Assembly (NCBI RefSeq): GCF_024363565.1
Contig: NZ_JAJEKE010000001.1
Location: 372,001-436,000, forward strand
Reading direction: 5' to 3'
From: Lutispora saccharofermentans
GTDB lineage: Bacteria; Bacillota; Clostridia; Lutisporales; Lutisporaceae
DNA length: 64,000 bases
In this document: positions 8,940 to 17,740 of the stretch, piece after piece
Position numbering within the stretch: the stretch's first letter is position 1
How the letters are laid out: every line of letters starts with the position of its first letter
Translations under genes and position numbers: made by a program
Notes under the pieces: generated by a model
Database searches by the model: none
Told to the model about the DNA's origin: nothing
What the model saw: only the letters and a program-made list of their open reading frames with translations

Positions 8940-9546
8940 TCATCAATTCATTAAATAGATCCGACCGCTGCCTATTTATTGGGGGGGAGGAATCTGTATC
9001 TATTTATATCATAAGATTGCCGATTTGTATATATTTACCTGGATTTCTTTAGGTTTTTCGATTATTTATAAAGAAAACAATGGGGACGAAAAGATTTAAT
9101 TCCCATAGACGTTTCAATCGACCGCAGTTGAGTACAAAAAGAATTATGCGACATTGGCCTTGTGAAAATTATTCTTCTCAAGTGTTTTTTTATTGCCAAT
9201 CTCGCATAATTCCCTACTCGTTCCGCTAAAATGTGCACACCCCAATAAAAAATGCACCCTTCTGCACACCCCGGTACATTTTTAACACATAATGGTTATT
9301 ATGCTACTAAAATTTAGCATACTCAACCTTTGAATTTTACCTCAAAAAACAACGCAAGCCCTTGAAATCAAGAACTTTGCATTGTATTAAAATTTGAATT
9401 CTTATTTGGAAAGTTAGGTAAAAAAAGATGCCATCAGAGCACCCCCATACTGTCTTACTGATTTTTCAATTCTAAATGCTTTCGCATATTCCATAAGACG
9501 CGACAACCACCGCGGATCTACTTGATATAATTAAAAGTGCATCCTT
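8940..9546. other. 607-bp stretch without a gene; contains an 18-bp inverted repeat
   Basis: I see no coding frame with a ribosome site. It holds a G8 run near 8980, the inverted repeat listed separately (9141-9212), and two copies of a TGCACACCCC motif (about 9231-9275) like those at ends of some insertion sequences. Likely insertion-sequence debris between the ger operon and the accessory region. Confidence 0.5.
9141..9212. repeat. Inverted repeat, 18-bp arms with one mismatch
   Basis: Left arm GAATTATGCGACATTGGC (9141-9158), right arm 9195-9212 whose reverse complement differs at one base. The 36-nt spacer has its own weak complementarity (CTTGTGAA/TTCTCAAG). It could be facing ends of two insertion-sequence copies or a transcribed hairpin; there is no U-tract next to either arm. 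Confidence 0.6.
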
Positions 9547-11253
9547 TCATTTCTCATTTAGCATTTCAAATTCTGCTCTAAATGCGCTTTTCCGGGAATA
9601 CATTTTTTTATAATATTCTATTGCAGTCATTCTTCCATACGGCTTCCCATTTGACTCCAATGCTTCACCTAATGCTGCTATCAGTACAGCCGCCTTATAA
9701 TAGCTTTTCCGATGACCTCCTCCTACAACGGCCTCTGTCCTTTTATCTACTTCTTTTTCCAGCCATTTAGCATACTTCTCATACTGTTCATTCGTTAAAA
9801 TTACTTTTTCCTTCCAACTAAAAAAACTGTCCGTAAAGCTCTTAATATCGTCTTCTTTGAATCCCAACCTGTATTCTATCCCATCTATCAACCGCTGTCC
9901 GGCTTTTGTAAGCCTCCTATTTTGATTCAACAGCAAAATAAAAAGCGGAATAGCAATCCCTTTAAACTGGCTGCTCCAGCCCAATTCAGTTTTATCCTTT
10001 TTACAATCTTCAAAAATGTAATCAAACTCACCACTAAAAAATCGGATGACTTTTTTATGTTCCTTTGAGAGATAATTCACCAGTAGCTGTTTATTATTAT
10101 TCCCTTCCCACACAGAATTTTCCGGTAGTGCATTTGCATGCTTTGCCGCTCTGTCTGTTATGTCTTTATAATCCGGAAGCTCAAATAACCGTAAATAGTG
10201 GTTTAGCGTTGATTCGGAATAAAAAGCTGCCTCATAGCATTCTTTAATTATATTAGCATGTCCCAACTGTTTAGCAGCCTTCGCTGTTAAATCCGCAATT
10301 TTCCCCCGGATAACCAGCTTTTCAGGCAATATTCCAATAGATTCCAGCCCTAGCTTTTCACATTCAATCTCATTTTTTTCATTCAGCAGCTGCTGACAAG
10401 CATATTCATATAAAACCGGATGCTTTGCCGATACTTCTCTGGCTGTTTCAGATAAACGGCCTACACCCCCTTGATATATACATGCATCCGACAGCAAGTC
10501 TCCCGCCATGTCTCCTTTTGTATCTTTCAGGAAAGAAATCCACTCCTCCATAAATACATCTATCCCTTTAAGCTCTTCCGGGCCTACTGTAAACATCTCT
10601 TCTACTTTTATGCCCTTACACATGCCCCATGAAAAATACCGGTATAGTTCGACTGCCCTTTCCTCACCTTCAGCAACCTGATATTTTGCATATATCAGAT
10701 TCAAGGCAATCTGCTTTAAATCCAGACTCACCAGCTTTTCTTCTACAAGCCCCTCCAGTTCCAGTTCACTCCACTCTCCTGCATCGCTGTCCAATACCGG
10801 GAACGGCATGCTGCAGAGCCAATCATATAATTCCGAGGACTGCTGGTAGTCCTTTTGAAACAACAAATCTTCAGCTGCCTGAAATGCTCTTGAAAGCTCT
10901 TTTCCTATTCCAAAAACATCAGAATACTCATACGAATAATCACTATCCCAATAGCTTTCTCCATATTCTTCATAACCGCTGCACTCAAAATAAATTTCCT
11001 GTTCTTCTATTTTTCTGCACCAGTCCTCTATCTCCTTTTTTGCAAAAGCAACTGGACAATAAGTTTGCTTTTCCTGTAAGGAGTTTAAAAATGCAATTCT
11101 TTCATTCTCTTTTGTAGTCCTGGCCATATTATGTATCCATTGGTTTTTTTCCGTTTGAGACATAATTGCTAGTTTCTCATCGACCGCTTTCAAAAATTCA
11201 TTATAATTCACTGCTTTTCTAATCACTCCTTCTTTTTCTTTTCCTGAATCCAT
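9547..11253 (-). CDS. Helical-repeat protein of unknown function
   Basis: 568 aa if started at ATG 11253, which lies inside the 213-bp repeat; GTG codons nearby (11226 and 11211 region) are alternatives, so the N-terminus is uncertain. Acidic, almost entirely alpha-helical in look, with an acidic/aromatic patch GYEEYGESYWDSDYSYEYSD near residue 95 and a C-terminal part (ending VGGGHRKSYYKAAVLIAALG and on) resembling the C-terminal region of SWIM zinc-finger proteins; no SWIM motif (CxCxnCxH) is seen. Function not recognised. It sits downstream of a truncated YkgJ-like gene copy. Confidence 0.65.
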   Translation of the reverse strand: MDSGKEKEGVIRKAVNYNEFLKAVDEKLAIMSQTEKNQWIHNMARTTKENERIAFLNSLQEKQTYCPVAFAKKEIEDWCRKIEEQEIYFECSGYEEYGESYWDSDYSYEYSDVFGIGKELSRAFQAAEDLLFQKDYQQSSELYDWLCSMPFPVLDSDAGEWSELELEGLVEEKLVSLDLKQIALNLIYAKYQVAEGEERAVELYRYFSWGMCKGIKVEEMFTVGPEELKGIDVFMEEWISFLKDTKGDMAGDLLSDACIYQGGVGRLSETAREVSAKHPVLYEYACQQLLNEKNEIECEKLGLESIGILPEKLVIRGKIADLTAKAAKQLGHANIIKECYEAAFYSESTLNHYLRLFELPDYKDITDRAAKHANALPENSVWEGNNNKQLLVNYLSKEHKKVIRFFSGEFDYIFEDCKKDKTELGWSSQFKGIAIPLFILLLNQNRRLTKAGQRLIDGIEYRLGFKEDDIKSFTDSFFSWKEKVILTNEQYEKYAKWLEKEVDKRTEAVVGGGHRKSYYKAAVLIAALGEALESNGKPYGRMTAIEYYKKMYSRKSAFRAEFEMLNEK

Positions 11254-11437
11254 ATTCTTTTTTTAATCTTTCGAGCATTTCAAACACAACCGGGCAAATG
11301 CTTGCTGAAGTAAGAATGCTTAATAAGCTAAACAATCTTTCAGGCCTGTTTGTAAACGGATAATCCCTGCAGCTTTTAGGTCTGCAAGCTTCAATTTCAC
11401 ATCCTCCATCTTCTTTAAGAAAACAGCAAGGCTTCAC
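11219..11437 (-). pseudogene. Truncated copy of a YkgJ-family cysteine-cluster gene
   Basis: 72-residue frame identical to the C-terminal part of the complete gene at 13916-14425 except for its last residues (RKRRSD instead of stopping at RKRKR). It keeps the second cysteine group (CCFL..GGC..AC..KSC) but lacks the first (CNKCRNCC), so it cannot form the full metal-binding cluster. It exists because of the 213-bp duplication. Confidence 0.85.
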
Positions 11438-11440
11438 ATT
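11228..11440. repeat. 213-bp direct repeat, copy 1
   Basis: Matches 13919-14131 base for base with a constant offset of 2691; the only difference I find is at 11435 (C) versus 14126 (T). It contains the 3' end of the YkgJ-like gene and, in this copy, the start of the 568-aa gene. Similarity stops abruptly on both sides. Confidence 0.92.
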
Positions 11441-11611
11441 GCGCTAATAACCGCCTCACATAGGAAAAAGAGAACGGTAGAAAATTTATTCAAGCCCACT
11501 CCAACTCTTCAGAATTTGGTCTTCTCACATAAGGACTTAAATCACTCATCCGTGCATTGAAAAGACTCAAACGAGTCGAGTTTTTCAACACGCTGAGGCA
11601 GCAGACTGCAA

Positions 11612-12364
11612 TTACTGTTTATCATTTTTATTTGTAACCAATTGATGTTTTCTTATAACAGATATAAGGCTTTCTTGATTATCGGTTATATTCTTTGCGG
11701 GAAAATTCTCTAAATATAGATTGTTACCGCTGCCTGGCTTACTCTCCTCCGGCACAGGTTCCTCCAGCCGAAGAGTGTATTGGTCTATTGTAATATCCTT
11801 ACTCAGCATAAGCCGATGGAGTTCTAGGAGTAATGCAGCCATCTGCTCTTCATTCCGGACGTCACTTAAAATATTCACAGTCAAAGACAACTGAAGCGGT
11901 ATATTGTTCAGGTTTAATGGCACATCCGGAGTAAGCTGTTGAGTATCGCCAATTAAATCGCCGATGATTAATGTCGTTTCATCAGAATATTCTTTTTCAA
12001 TGATATCTGTCACCATATCGTTAAAATCTTTACTTAGCCGTCGATAGGTTGTAAAGTGATTCGCAACTTCATATTCATAGTCATCGCTGACTCTACCGTG
12101 GCTATACCAGATATAAAATTTTGTATCCTCGCTTTTTTTTGATTGTGCATGACAACCATATGCACTGTTTTTAAAATTGTATTTAACTTTTGATAACTCT
12201 AAATTTAGCGTAGGGTAGGTAACGGCAGCATAATCTCGTATTTTGTGGGATGCGATAAATGCGGAAACAGGGTTCCCAGTAAATGAATTAACAAAATAGA
12301 ATACAAATCCTAGAAAGAACAGTATAACTATTGTGACAATTATATGTCTAATATTTATCTTAAT
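11612..12364 (-). CDS. YfjL-like membrane-anchored protein with an apparent ATT start
   Basis: The frame is open far upstream of its first ATG (12016). Reading back it gives KINIRHIIVTIVILFFLG, a membrane anchor, then NSFTGNPVSAFIASHK and YAAVTYPTLNLELSKVKYNF, the pattern of YfjL-like proteins (TM helix, then two small alpha/beta domains). No ATG, GTG or TTG lies between the anchor and the upstream stop. A perfect AGGAGG sits 7 nt before an ATT at 12362-12364, exactly where a start is expected, giving 250 aa. Either AUU initiates (poorly) or the start was lost by mutation. Function unknown. Confidence 0.6.
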   Translation of the reverse strand: MKINIRHIIVTIVILFFLGFVFYFVNSFTGNPVSAFIASHKIRDYAAVTYPTLNLELSKVKYNFKNSAYGCHAQSKKSEDTKFYIWYSHGRVSDDYEYEVANHFTTYRRLSKDFNDMVTDIIEKEYSDETTLIIGDLIGDTQQLTPDVPLNLNNIPLQLSLTVNILSDVRNEEQMAALLLELHRLMLSKDITIDQYTLRLEEPVPEESKPGSGNNLYLENFPAKNITDNQESLISVIRKHQLVTNKNDKQ

Positions 12365-12502
12365 ATTCCCGCCTCCTACATCCGCTCGGAAAACCTACAA
12401 CACAAATACTTACAAAGCCCAAGTAATGATACCATAACGGACTGATTCAAAAACAATAATCGAATCGTAATTATTATGTGCTGCATATACACTGCTGCAC
12501 TT

Positions 12503-12973
12503 TTACTTAATGTAATCGATATTATTATGCTGACACCAGTCAATTGCTATTTCCTTAAGTGCTTTTTCATAAAAACTATACCAGTCTTGCTCTATCCCAT
12601 ACCTATATAATGTATCTTTAAATCGTCTGAATGCTCCCCTGCCTCTGATTGCTGTGAATAAAGCATCAGAAATCCTGTCATTCTCAATAGAACTGCAGAA
12701 TCTCTCCATAATGGAGTATTCATTAATCTCCCATTTGTCCGGAAGTTCAACATACTTGTTCCAATTTAGGATAATATCTAAGGCATCTCTTATTGCCTCC
12801 CTCTGCCAATCAGGGTATTGTAAAAAGTCATCAGCCTCTTCCGACTCTTCCGCAATTGATAAATTCTCAGTGCTGGCAGTAACAATCTCACAAGTTTCCT
12901 TATTCAAATACATTTTGTATTCATCGAACTGCATCTGCATTTCATCAACCAAATCTTTTATCTTGATCGGCAT
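12503..12973 (-). CDS. UPF0158 family protein
   Basis: 156 aa. The block LPDKWEINEYSIMERFCSSI followed by a GRGAFRRFKDTL motif (about residues 110-122) is the signature of the UPF0158 family (PF03682), small proteins of unknown role in Firmicutes and others. The N-terminal 40 residues are variable. Stand-alone gene with a likely start at ATG 12973. Family known; function not. Confidence 0.75.
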   Translation of the reverse strand: MPIKIKDLVDEMQMQFDEYKMYLNKETCEIVTASTENLSIAEESEEADDFLQYPDWQREAIRDALDIILNWNKYVELPDKWEINEYSIMERFCSSIENDRISDALFTAIRGRGAFRRFKDTLYRYGIEQDWYSFYEKALKEIAIDWCQHNNIDYIK

Positions 12974-13090
12974 ACATTAATCTCCCATCTCTGTAAATGA
13001 TTCAATTTTTCATATAATTCAAAAGTGTTTGTTTTCTAAATTATACCATAATATTAAAGTCTTATTCATAATATATCGGATAAATATTAA

Positions 13091-13119
13091 AGCACCGCAT
13101 TCATTTTGAATACAGTGCT
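13091..13119 (-). terminator. Rho-independent terminator downstream of the tRNA-Ala-like sequence
   Basis: 12-bp stem (AGCACTGTATTC / GAATGCGGTGCT, two G-U pairs), 5-nt loop, then TTTAATATTT on the minus strand. Positioned 26 nt past the CCA of the tRNA-like sequence. Confidence 0.8.
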
Positions 13120-13144
13120 CTTCTATGTAAATCAATATTATCTT

Positions 13145-13220
<76 letters not shown>

Positions 13221-13358
13221 ATCCTCAAAGTAAGTCCTGATAGTTTTGAGCACTTAAGAGAATACGCATAATGACAACCTTTTCCAGTTCATTGAATAAA
13301 AAAAGTAACGTACTGATCAACTATCAACTTACGATATCTCTTGTTTTTGTTTATTAGG

Positions 13359-13919
13359 TTATTCTTTTACAAGACACTTTCTTAAATACTCAATAAAATT
13401 TTTAAATGCTTCATCCATGACATAAGAGTTTTCTACTTCATATACACTATCTAAAATATCTGATACATGGTCTTTTATACTCGAAAAATCATTAACATTG
13501 AAACCTAATATGCTTTTTTGTATTTCTTCATTACTATTTAAGACTATTGAAAGTACTTCTAAACATTCATCAGTGGTTCTGCCGATTAATTTTCGAAAAT
13601 CATCACTTGCTTTTCTAGTAGTTTCATAGCATTTTGTCAGTAATTTGTCAGGTTCATTTATATCCATTGTGAAGCTTAACCATGTTGATGTATCATAATA
13701 CTCAATGCTTTCATCAAGTCTCTCCAGTAAATTTTCCAATATCCCATCATATTCAAGATAGTCTAGTAACGCACATACTTTTATTTTCAACAATGAATTA
13801 AGATCCTCTTTACTATTAATGTCATATGGTTTTGTCCTATGGTTTAAGCCAGAATGTTTGTTGAGTAACTCAATTTTCTTTACAATTTCTCGATCAAATA
13901 GATTTTTCAAATAGATCAC
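13359..13919 (-). CDS. Hypothetical helical protein coupled to the YkgJ-like gene
   Basis: 186 aa, mostly helical, no membrane segment or recognised motif. The GTG start overlaps the stop of the YkgJ-like gene (GTGA), so it is translated as the second gene of that pair. The start codon lies at the very edge of the 213-bp repeat. In the truncated repeat copy the 568-aa gene takes this downstream position. Function not recognised. Confidence 0.65.
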   Translation of the reverse strand: MIYLKNLFDREIVKKIELLNKHSGLNHRTKPYDINSKEDLNSLLKIKVCALLDYLEYDGILENLLERLDESIEYYDTSTWLSFTMDINEPDKLLTKCYETTRKASDDFRKLIGRTTDECLEVLSIVLNSNEEIQKSILGFNVNDFSSIKDHVSDILDSVYEVENSYVMDEAFKNFIEYLRKCLVKE

Positions 13920-14425
13920 CTTCTTTTTCTTTTCCTGAATCCATATTCTTTTTTTAATCTTTCGAGCATTTCAAACACAACCGGGCAAATGCTTGCTGAA
14001 GTAAGAATGCTTAATAAGCTAAACAATCTTTCAGGCCTGTTTGTAAACGGATAATCCCTGCAGCTTTTAGGTCTGCAAGCTTCAATTTCACATCCTCCAT
14101 CTTCTTTAAGAAAACAGCAAGGCTTTACATTAAGTAAATACTCGCCTAAGTCTTCTTTAATATACTTATCTCTGAACTCTTTTTCCGTCATCTTAAGAAA
14201 AGCTGAGACCGCCCTTAATTCGTGCTCTTCGAAGCTTGCGGAATATTCTTTGCAGCAATTCCTGCACTTATTACAATCGTAATCTGAAAATAATTCATTA
14301 TGTAATTCTAAAAACTGCTTGTCCAATTTATCCTCATCTGCATAATTTTTTAAGTATGCACGAAAAGCATAATTTTCTTCTTCAACTCTACTAAATGCCT
14401 CATATACTTTTGCTGGTTCAATCAC
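13916..14425 (-). CDS. YkgJ family cysteine-cluster protein
   Basis: 169 aa with two cysteine groups: CNKCRNCC near residue 50 and CCFL...GGCEIEACRPKSCRDYP at about 103-127, the pattern of the YkgJ/UPF0153 family (CxxCxxCC ... C...C..RP..CR..P), thought to bind a metal or Fe-S cluster. The 3' 213 bp are duplicated 2.7 kb away. Forms a coupled pair with the 186-aa gene. Biochemical role of the family is not established. Confidence 0.82.
   Translation of the reverse strand: MIEPAKVYEAFSRVEEENYAFRAYLKNYADEDKLDKQFLELHNELFSDYDCNKCRNCCKEYSASFEEHELRAVSAFLKMTEKEFRDKYIKEDLGEYLLNVKPCCFLKEDGGCEIEACRPKSCRDYPFTNRPERLFSLLSILTSASICPVVFEMLERLKKEYGFRKRKRR
13919..14131. repeat. 213-bp direct repeat, copy 2 (within the complete YkgJ-like gene)
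   Basis: Counterpart of 11228-11440. This copy is inside an intact gene and is therefore the probable source. Confidence 0.92.
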
Positions 14426-14538
14426 TATAGCCGCCTCCTAGTATAATAATGTGAAAAATTTTTATAACCTATTTCTACTTTTTATATTTCTATGGCCACC
14501 TTTACTTAGATTTTAGGAAAAAAATATGCAAAGATTAA

Positions 14539-14763
14539 TCATCCTTTTGACTATCCTCAAGTTGCAACATATTATTTGTTCCTTTGGCTTGAACATATAA
14601 ACCGATAGCGTTTGTTTTTTCAATCCATTGCTTTGCACTCAATACAAAAGTCGGCAATCCAGCCTGCATTTTAAAGTGATCGAATTCGGCCACTTTAAAA
14701 CTGGGATTATACATCTTCTCCCAAGTTCCTAAAAATTCTAGTGTTGTTTGTTCATATCTCTAC
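14539..14763 (-). pseudogene. KilA-N domain fragment
   Basis: Minus-strand translation reads TLEFLGTWEKMYNPSFKVAEF then FKMQAGLPTFVLSAKQW and EKTNAIGL, which follows residues ~43-100 of the complete KilA-N protein at 18438-19250 (NTVEFLGIWEQIYNPNF..., VKEWVQKTNAIGL) position by position. No start and an early stop at 14539. A diverged remnant, not a recent copy. The rest of 14426-14955 shows nothing else that I can identify. Confidence 0.7.
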
Positions 14764-14955
14764 CCACCTAATACATTTTTCTATTTCATTTATCACTCTT
14801 TGAGCTTTGGGCACCCTCATTTTTTATTTCATCTTATCATATTTTACCAAATTTTGAAAGTATTCTGTTAGTTACTCACATTGTCATGGATAGATAATTA
14901 AAAAATTATAGCATACCTCATCGGTGTATTCAAATGAACCGCAAGCAATGCATCA

Positions 14956-15372
14956 TTATTGATCCTTGATTTCAGCCAACTCTACTTCAAACCTATATTC
15001 ATCACCATAATCATATATATACATGAATTTCTGCTTCAATCGAAGACTAAGCCCGCTGGTCCTCGCTTTAGCTGCTGATTTCCCTTCCCCTTGAGGATGT
15101 GAATATTCAGTTTTTGCATCCCACGGTTTATTACTCATAAAGAATGAATAAAGATGTCCCCAATCCAGCTTAAAAGAATCGAATATTAATTCATGCAGAT
15201 CATCCAAGGTCTGACTACCTCTTATTCCGAACTGCTTCTTTGCTTTTTTGAAGTTAAGCGGTTTTACAGTAAATACAAAAACTTTACTGTAAAACTCATT
15301 CTTTGTTGTTTTCAAGCTTTTCTCTTCATGTCCTAAAGTCTTTATTCTTTTGTCACCCCGCCTTTCATCCAA
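14956..15372 (-). CDS. Plasmid pRiA4b ORF-3-like protein
   Basis: 138 aa. The segment TLDDLHELIFDSFKLDWGHLYSF, the later SLRLKQKFMYIYDYGDEYRFEVEL and the overall size match the PRiA4_ORF3 family (PF07929), whose YDYGD motif is diagnostic. The N-terminus is unusual (charged, MDERRGDKRIKTLGHEE) and overlaps a nucleotidyltransferase remnant, so the original start may have been replaced. The family is common on mobile elements; function unknown. Confidence 0.68.
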   Translation of the reverse strand: MDERRGDKRIKTLGHEEKSLKTTKNEFYSKVFVFTVKPLNFKKAKKQFGIRGSQTLDDLHELIFDSFKLDWGHLYSFFMSNKPWDAKTEYSHPQGEGKSAAKARTSGLSLRLKQKFMYIYDYGDEYRFEVELAEIKDQ

Positions 15373-15480
15373 GGCGTTCCATAAGCATAGGAGCCAAAAA
15401 GATATATCTCATCAGCTTCAACCGCATCTAGAATCGTTTGCTTAATATTTTCCAACTCAGTATACAAATATTTATAGAAC
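15366..15480 (-). pseudogene. N-terminal remnant of a nucleotidyltransferase-domain protein
   Basis: Minus-strand frame reads ELENIKQTILDAVEADEIYLFGSYAYGTP: the GSYAxGTP glycine-serine motif of minimal nucleotidyltransferases (MNT/NTP_transf_2), but the following DxD metal site is absent because the frame runs into the pRiA4b ORF-3-like gene. Truncated at both ends. Between here and 15612 I see no gene. Confidence 0.6.
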
Positions 15481-15611
15481 AAAATAATTTGCAAATAAAT
15501 AGAAAAATCTTAGCTATCACTTTGTCGACTAATTGCCAGACAGTGAATAACTATCAAGGTTAAGGAGTCCCACGAAGCACTACACAGCAAATTAACATAA
15601 ATATAAGGGAT

Positions 15612-16073
15612 TTAATACATTATTTCTGTCTTAATAGGAATCCCATAGTTTTTAAACAATTCTATTAATTTCTCAGCTTCTGTCTTGAATCCCATGGATG
15701 TATTGCACGAGATTCCATTTTTATTAGTGTAGCTGTAGCTAAGGTATCTAAACCCACCTTTAGGTCCAATAACCTTAACAACATCCTTAGCAGTTTTTAA
15801 TTCTTCCTTGACTTCTTCTTGGTGTTGATCAACTCTTTTTAGGTATGCATCATCAACAATTTCCAATGACGACCATAATATATCCAAAGTAGCAATCCCA
15901 GGAAAGGTAACACCTACAAATCTGTCTGATCCTCTACTCCATATACCATACCTGCCAATTGTATAACCTTCAATACCTGGAAGTAATCCATCGGCATATC
16001 GAGTCAAATCAGATTTTAATTTAACACGTATGTTATCCACTATATTTTCTCCTTGAGTAGTAATATTCGACAT
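15612..16073 (-). CDS. Hypothetical protein
   Basis: 153 aa; a start at an internal Met/GTG before DNIRVKLKSDLTRYADGLLPG is also possible. Mixed alpha/beta, soluble, with a coiled, charged middle (KRVDQHQEEVKEELKTAKDV) and an aromatic C-terminal half. No family recognised. Stand-alone gene, AT-rich like its neighbours. Confidence 0.55.
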   Translation of the reverse strand: MSNITTQGENIVDNIRVKLKSDLTRYADGLLPGIEGYTIGRYGIWSRGSDRFVGVTFPGIATLDILWSSLEIVDDAYLKRVDQHQEEVKEELKTAKDVVKVIGPKGGFRYLSYSYTNKNGISCNTSMGFKTEAEKLIELFKNYGIPIKTEIMY

Positions 16074-16234
16074 ATCTTGCCATTAAATATATTATACCCC
16101 AAAAATATTTGTAGTAAAATGTAAATTGTATAAAGAACATTAATAGATTGATTTTATTGGAACTTTCAAGTATAATGAAGACAATGTGGAAATTTATGTA
16201 TTTAAACATCGTTTTACAGGCAAAAGGGAATGCT

Positions 16235-16492
16235 ATGGAATATATGACCGTTATGCAAGCAGCAAAAAATGGGGTATATCAACGAGAAGGGTTCATATGC
16301 TTTGTGCCGAAGGTCGGATTGATGGTGTATTCCGCCTGGGCAATTCCCAAAGATCCAGAGAAAGCAAAGGATGCACGTATCAAGAGCGGAAAATATATAA
16401 GAAATCGGATACGAAGTAAACAACGAGTTGGCTTCTATTCGGATCAGGACGGGTTTGACAAGAAAAAAGACAGGCTGATTGAGGATACATAA
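16235..16492 (+). pseudogene. Small helix-turn-helix protein broken by two frameshifts
   Basis: Three pieces in two frames join into one HTH protein: MEYMTVMQAA, then KKWGISTRRVHMLCAEGRI with DGVFRLGNS in the next frame, then WAIPKDPEKAKDARIKSGKYI back in the first. The first shift is at an A6 run near 16267. The second looks like deletion between copies of TGGGCAATTCC, since that 11-mer would have to occur twice to encode LGNSWAIP. The family (short HTH proteins ending in a WAIPKDAxKP tail) is common in clostridial elements. Confidence 0.75.
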
Positions 16493-16553
16493 AATTACCT
16501 GACACAGTCCGTACAGAAAGAATACGTATTTACCATAGGCGGAGGGTTGTGTG

Positions 16554-17504
16554 ATGACGTTAAATGAATTTATAAGATGGCAAAATAAAATAGCGAAGCA
16601 ACACACAAGACTTTACTCATCGTCTGGGGCAGTGGCTATGGCAATGAATCCAAGTTTAATTGAATTTGTAGAACAAACCAATGAGATGATGAAAGTCATT
16701 TCTCCTCCCGTGCTTGATATGGCTAATAGAGTTGCGGAGATAAACAGAATACCATCTCCTGCTCTCTTTAATATGTCACAGCGGGCAAGTGAAATCGCGA
16801 ATATTATATCGCCTGTTATTTATGAGGCGGCCCAACAATCAAAGATACTAGCAGACGCACTATCACCTGCTTTGATAAACGCAGCACAATTCGCCCAAAA
16901 AGTAAAAATTGAATTAAATCCTTTAATCCAGCAAATGGAACAGGCACGTATTAGATGGTCTGATATCGGTTCATTTTCAACAACACTAACGGGTATTATT
17001 GAAAGCAATCCGTATATTGAAGATTTAGAAGATGATATAGATAAATTTTCTTTACAAGAAAAAGAAGAGATAGAGTCAGCAGTTATTGAAATAATATCTG
17101 AGCCATTTAATTGGCAACAGAGCATAGTAAGCTGTTTTGAAAGCTTCAAGTCACGAAATCCTTTGTTGTCAAAACTCTTTATTTGGGTGCTGAGCACAAT
17201 AATAGCAATCATTGTTGGAGCGGCATCTGACATTCTGGCAAATGTTATCAAGGATGCAAATCTAAAAGAAGCACCTACACCAACCGCTCCAATAATAACA
17301 AATCTAGTAATAAATCAATCTGTTTACATCACCAATAAAGCACCTTATTACTTCGAAGTTGAGTTTATTGACGAACAATCCGGCGAAACAATTAAAGGCT
17401 GGATCAGTAAACGTTCATTGAAACCATACAATACGGATGACGAGCAACCCAAAATCACCGAAAATGAACTACCCATATCTGAGGAGAAACCCATCAATGA
17501 CTAA
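16554..17504 (+). CDS. Membrane protein with six 18-residue repeats and a C-terminal SH3-like domain
   Basis: 316 aa from ATG 16554 (GGAGGG 7 nt upstream). Residues ~32-139 are six consecutive 18-residue units each opening with (S/N)P: NPSLIEFVEQTNEMMKVI, SPPVLDMANRVAEINRIP, SPALFNMSQRASEIANII, SPVIYEAAQQSKILADAL, SPALINAAQFAQKVKIEL, NPLIQQMEQARIRWSDIG. An acidic linker follows, then one transmembrane helix (about 206-228), a short Pro/Thr linker and an SH3-like module ending GWISKRSLKPY. Function unknown; the architecture suggests an amphipathic-helix array tied to the membrane. Neighbours are defence-type genes. Confidence 0.75.
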   Translation: MTLNEFIRWQNKIAKQHTRLYSSSGAVAMAMNPSLIEFVEQTNEMMKVISPPVLDMANRVAEINRIPSPALFNMSQRASEIANIISPVIYEAAQQSKILADALSPALINAAQFAQKVKIELNPLIQQMEQARIRWSDIGSFSTTLTGIIESNPYIEDLEDDIDKFSLQEKEEIESAVIEIISEPFNWQQSIVSCFESFKSRNPLLSKLFIWVLSTIIAIIVGAASDILANVIKDANLKEAPTPTAPIITNLVINQSVYITNKAPYYFEVEFIDEQSGETIKGWISKRSLKPYNTDDEQPKITENELPISEEKPIND

Positions 17505-17740
17505 CCTATGACTTGAACTCACTTGGGTCGGAAAGTACGATCCGGAAAACAAAATTAGTTCGAAGTCTCGGATATTAATAGAGAATTCCGAATGCAGCAA
17601 TGCTGTGGACGCTCGAGGGAAGTTATCGTTTAGAGAGTGGAGGATAAAAAAGTCAAGAAATAGCTGCGGTCTGCTATATAGGTTTAAATATTTAATGGCG
17701 CACTTGCAATTTTTATCCCAGTAAGTTTTTTCGTGAAATT

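Noticed and set aside
9231-9280. TGCACACCCC repeats as ends of an intact IS21-type element
   Set aside because: Only two short motifs, no istA/istB frames nearby; evidence too thin to annotate an element.
11441-11611. Short minus-strand gene end reading ..DLSPYVRRPNSEELEWA
   Set aside because: Only about 24 residues with no start or family; cannot be called more than possible debris.
16820-17251. Minus-strand 143-aa frame inside the 18-residue-repeat gene
   Set aside because: Shadow of the plus-strand repeats; the exact 18-residue register and the ribosome site support the plus-strand frame.
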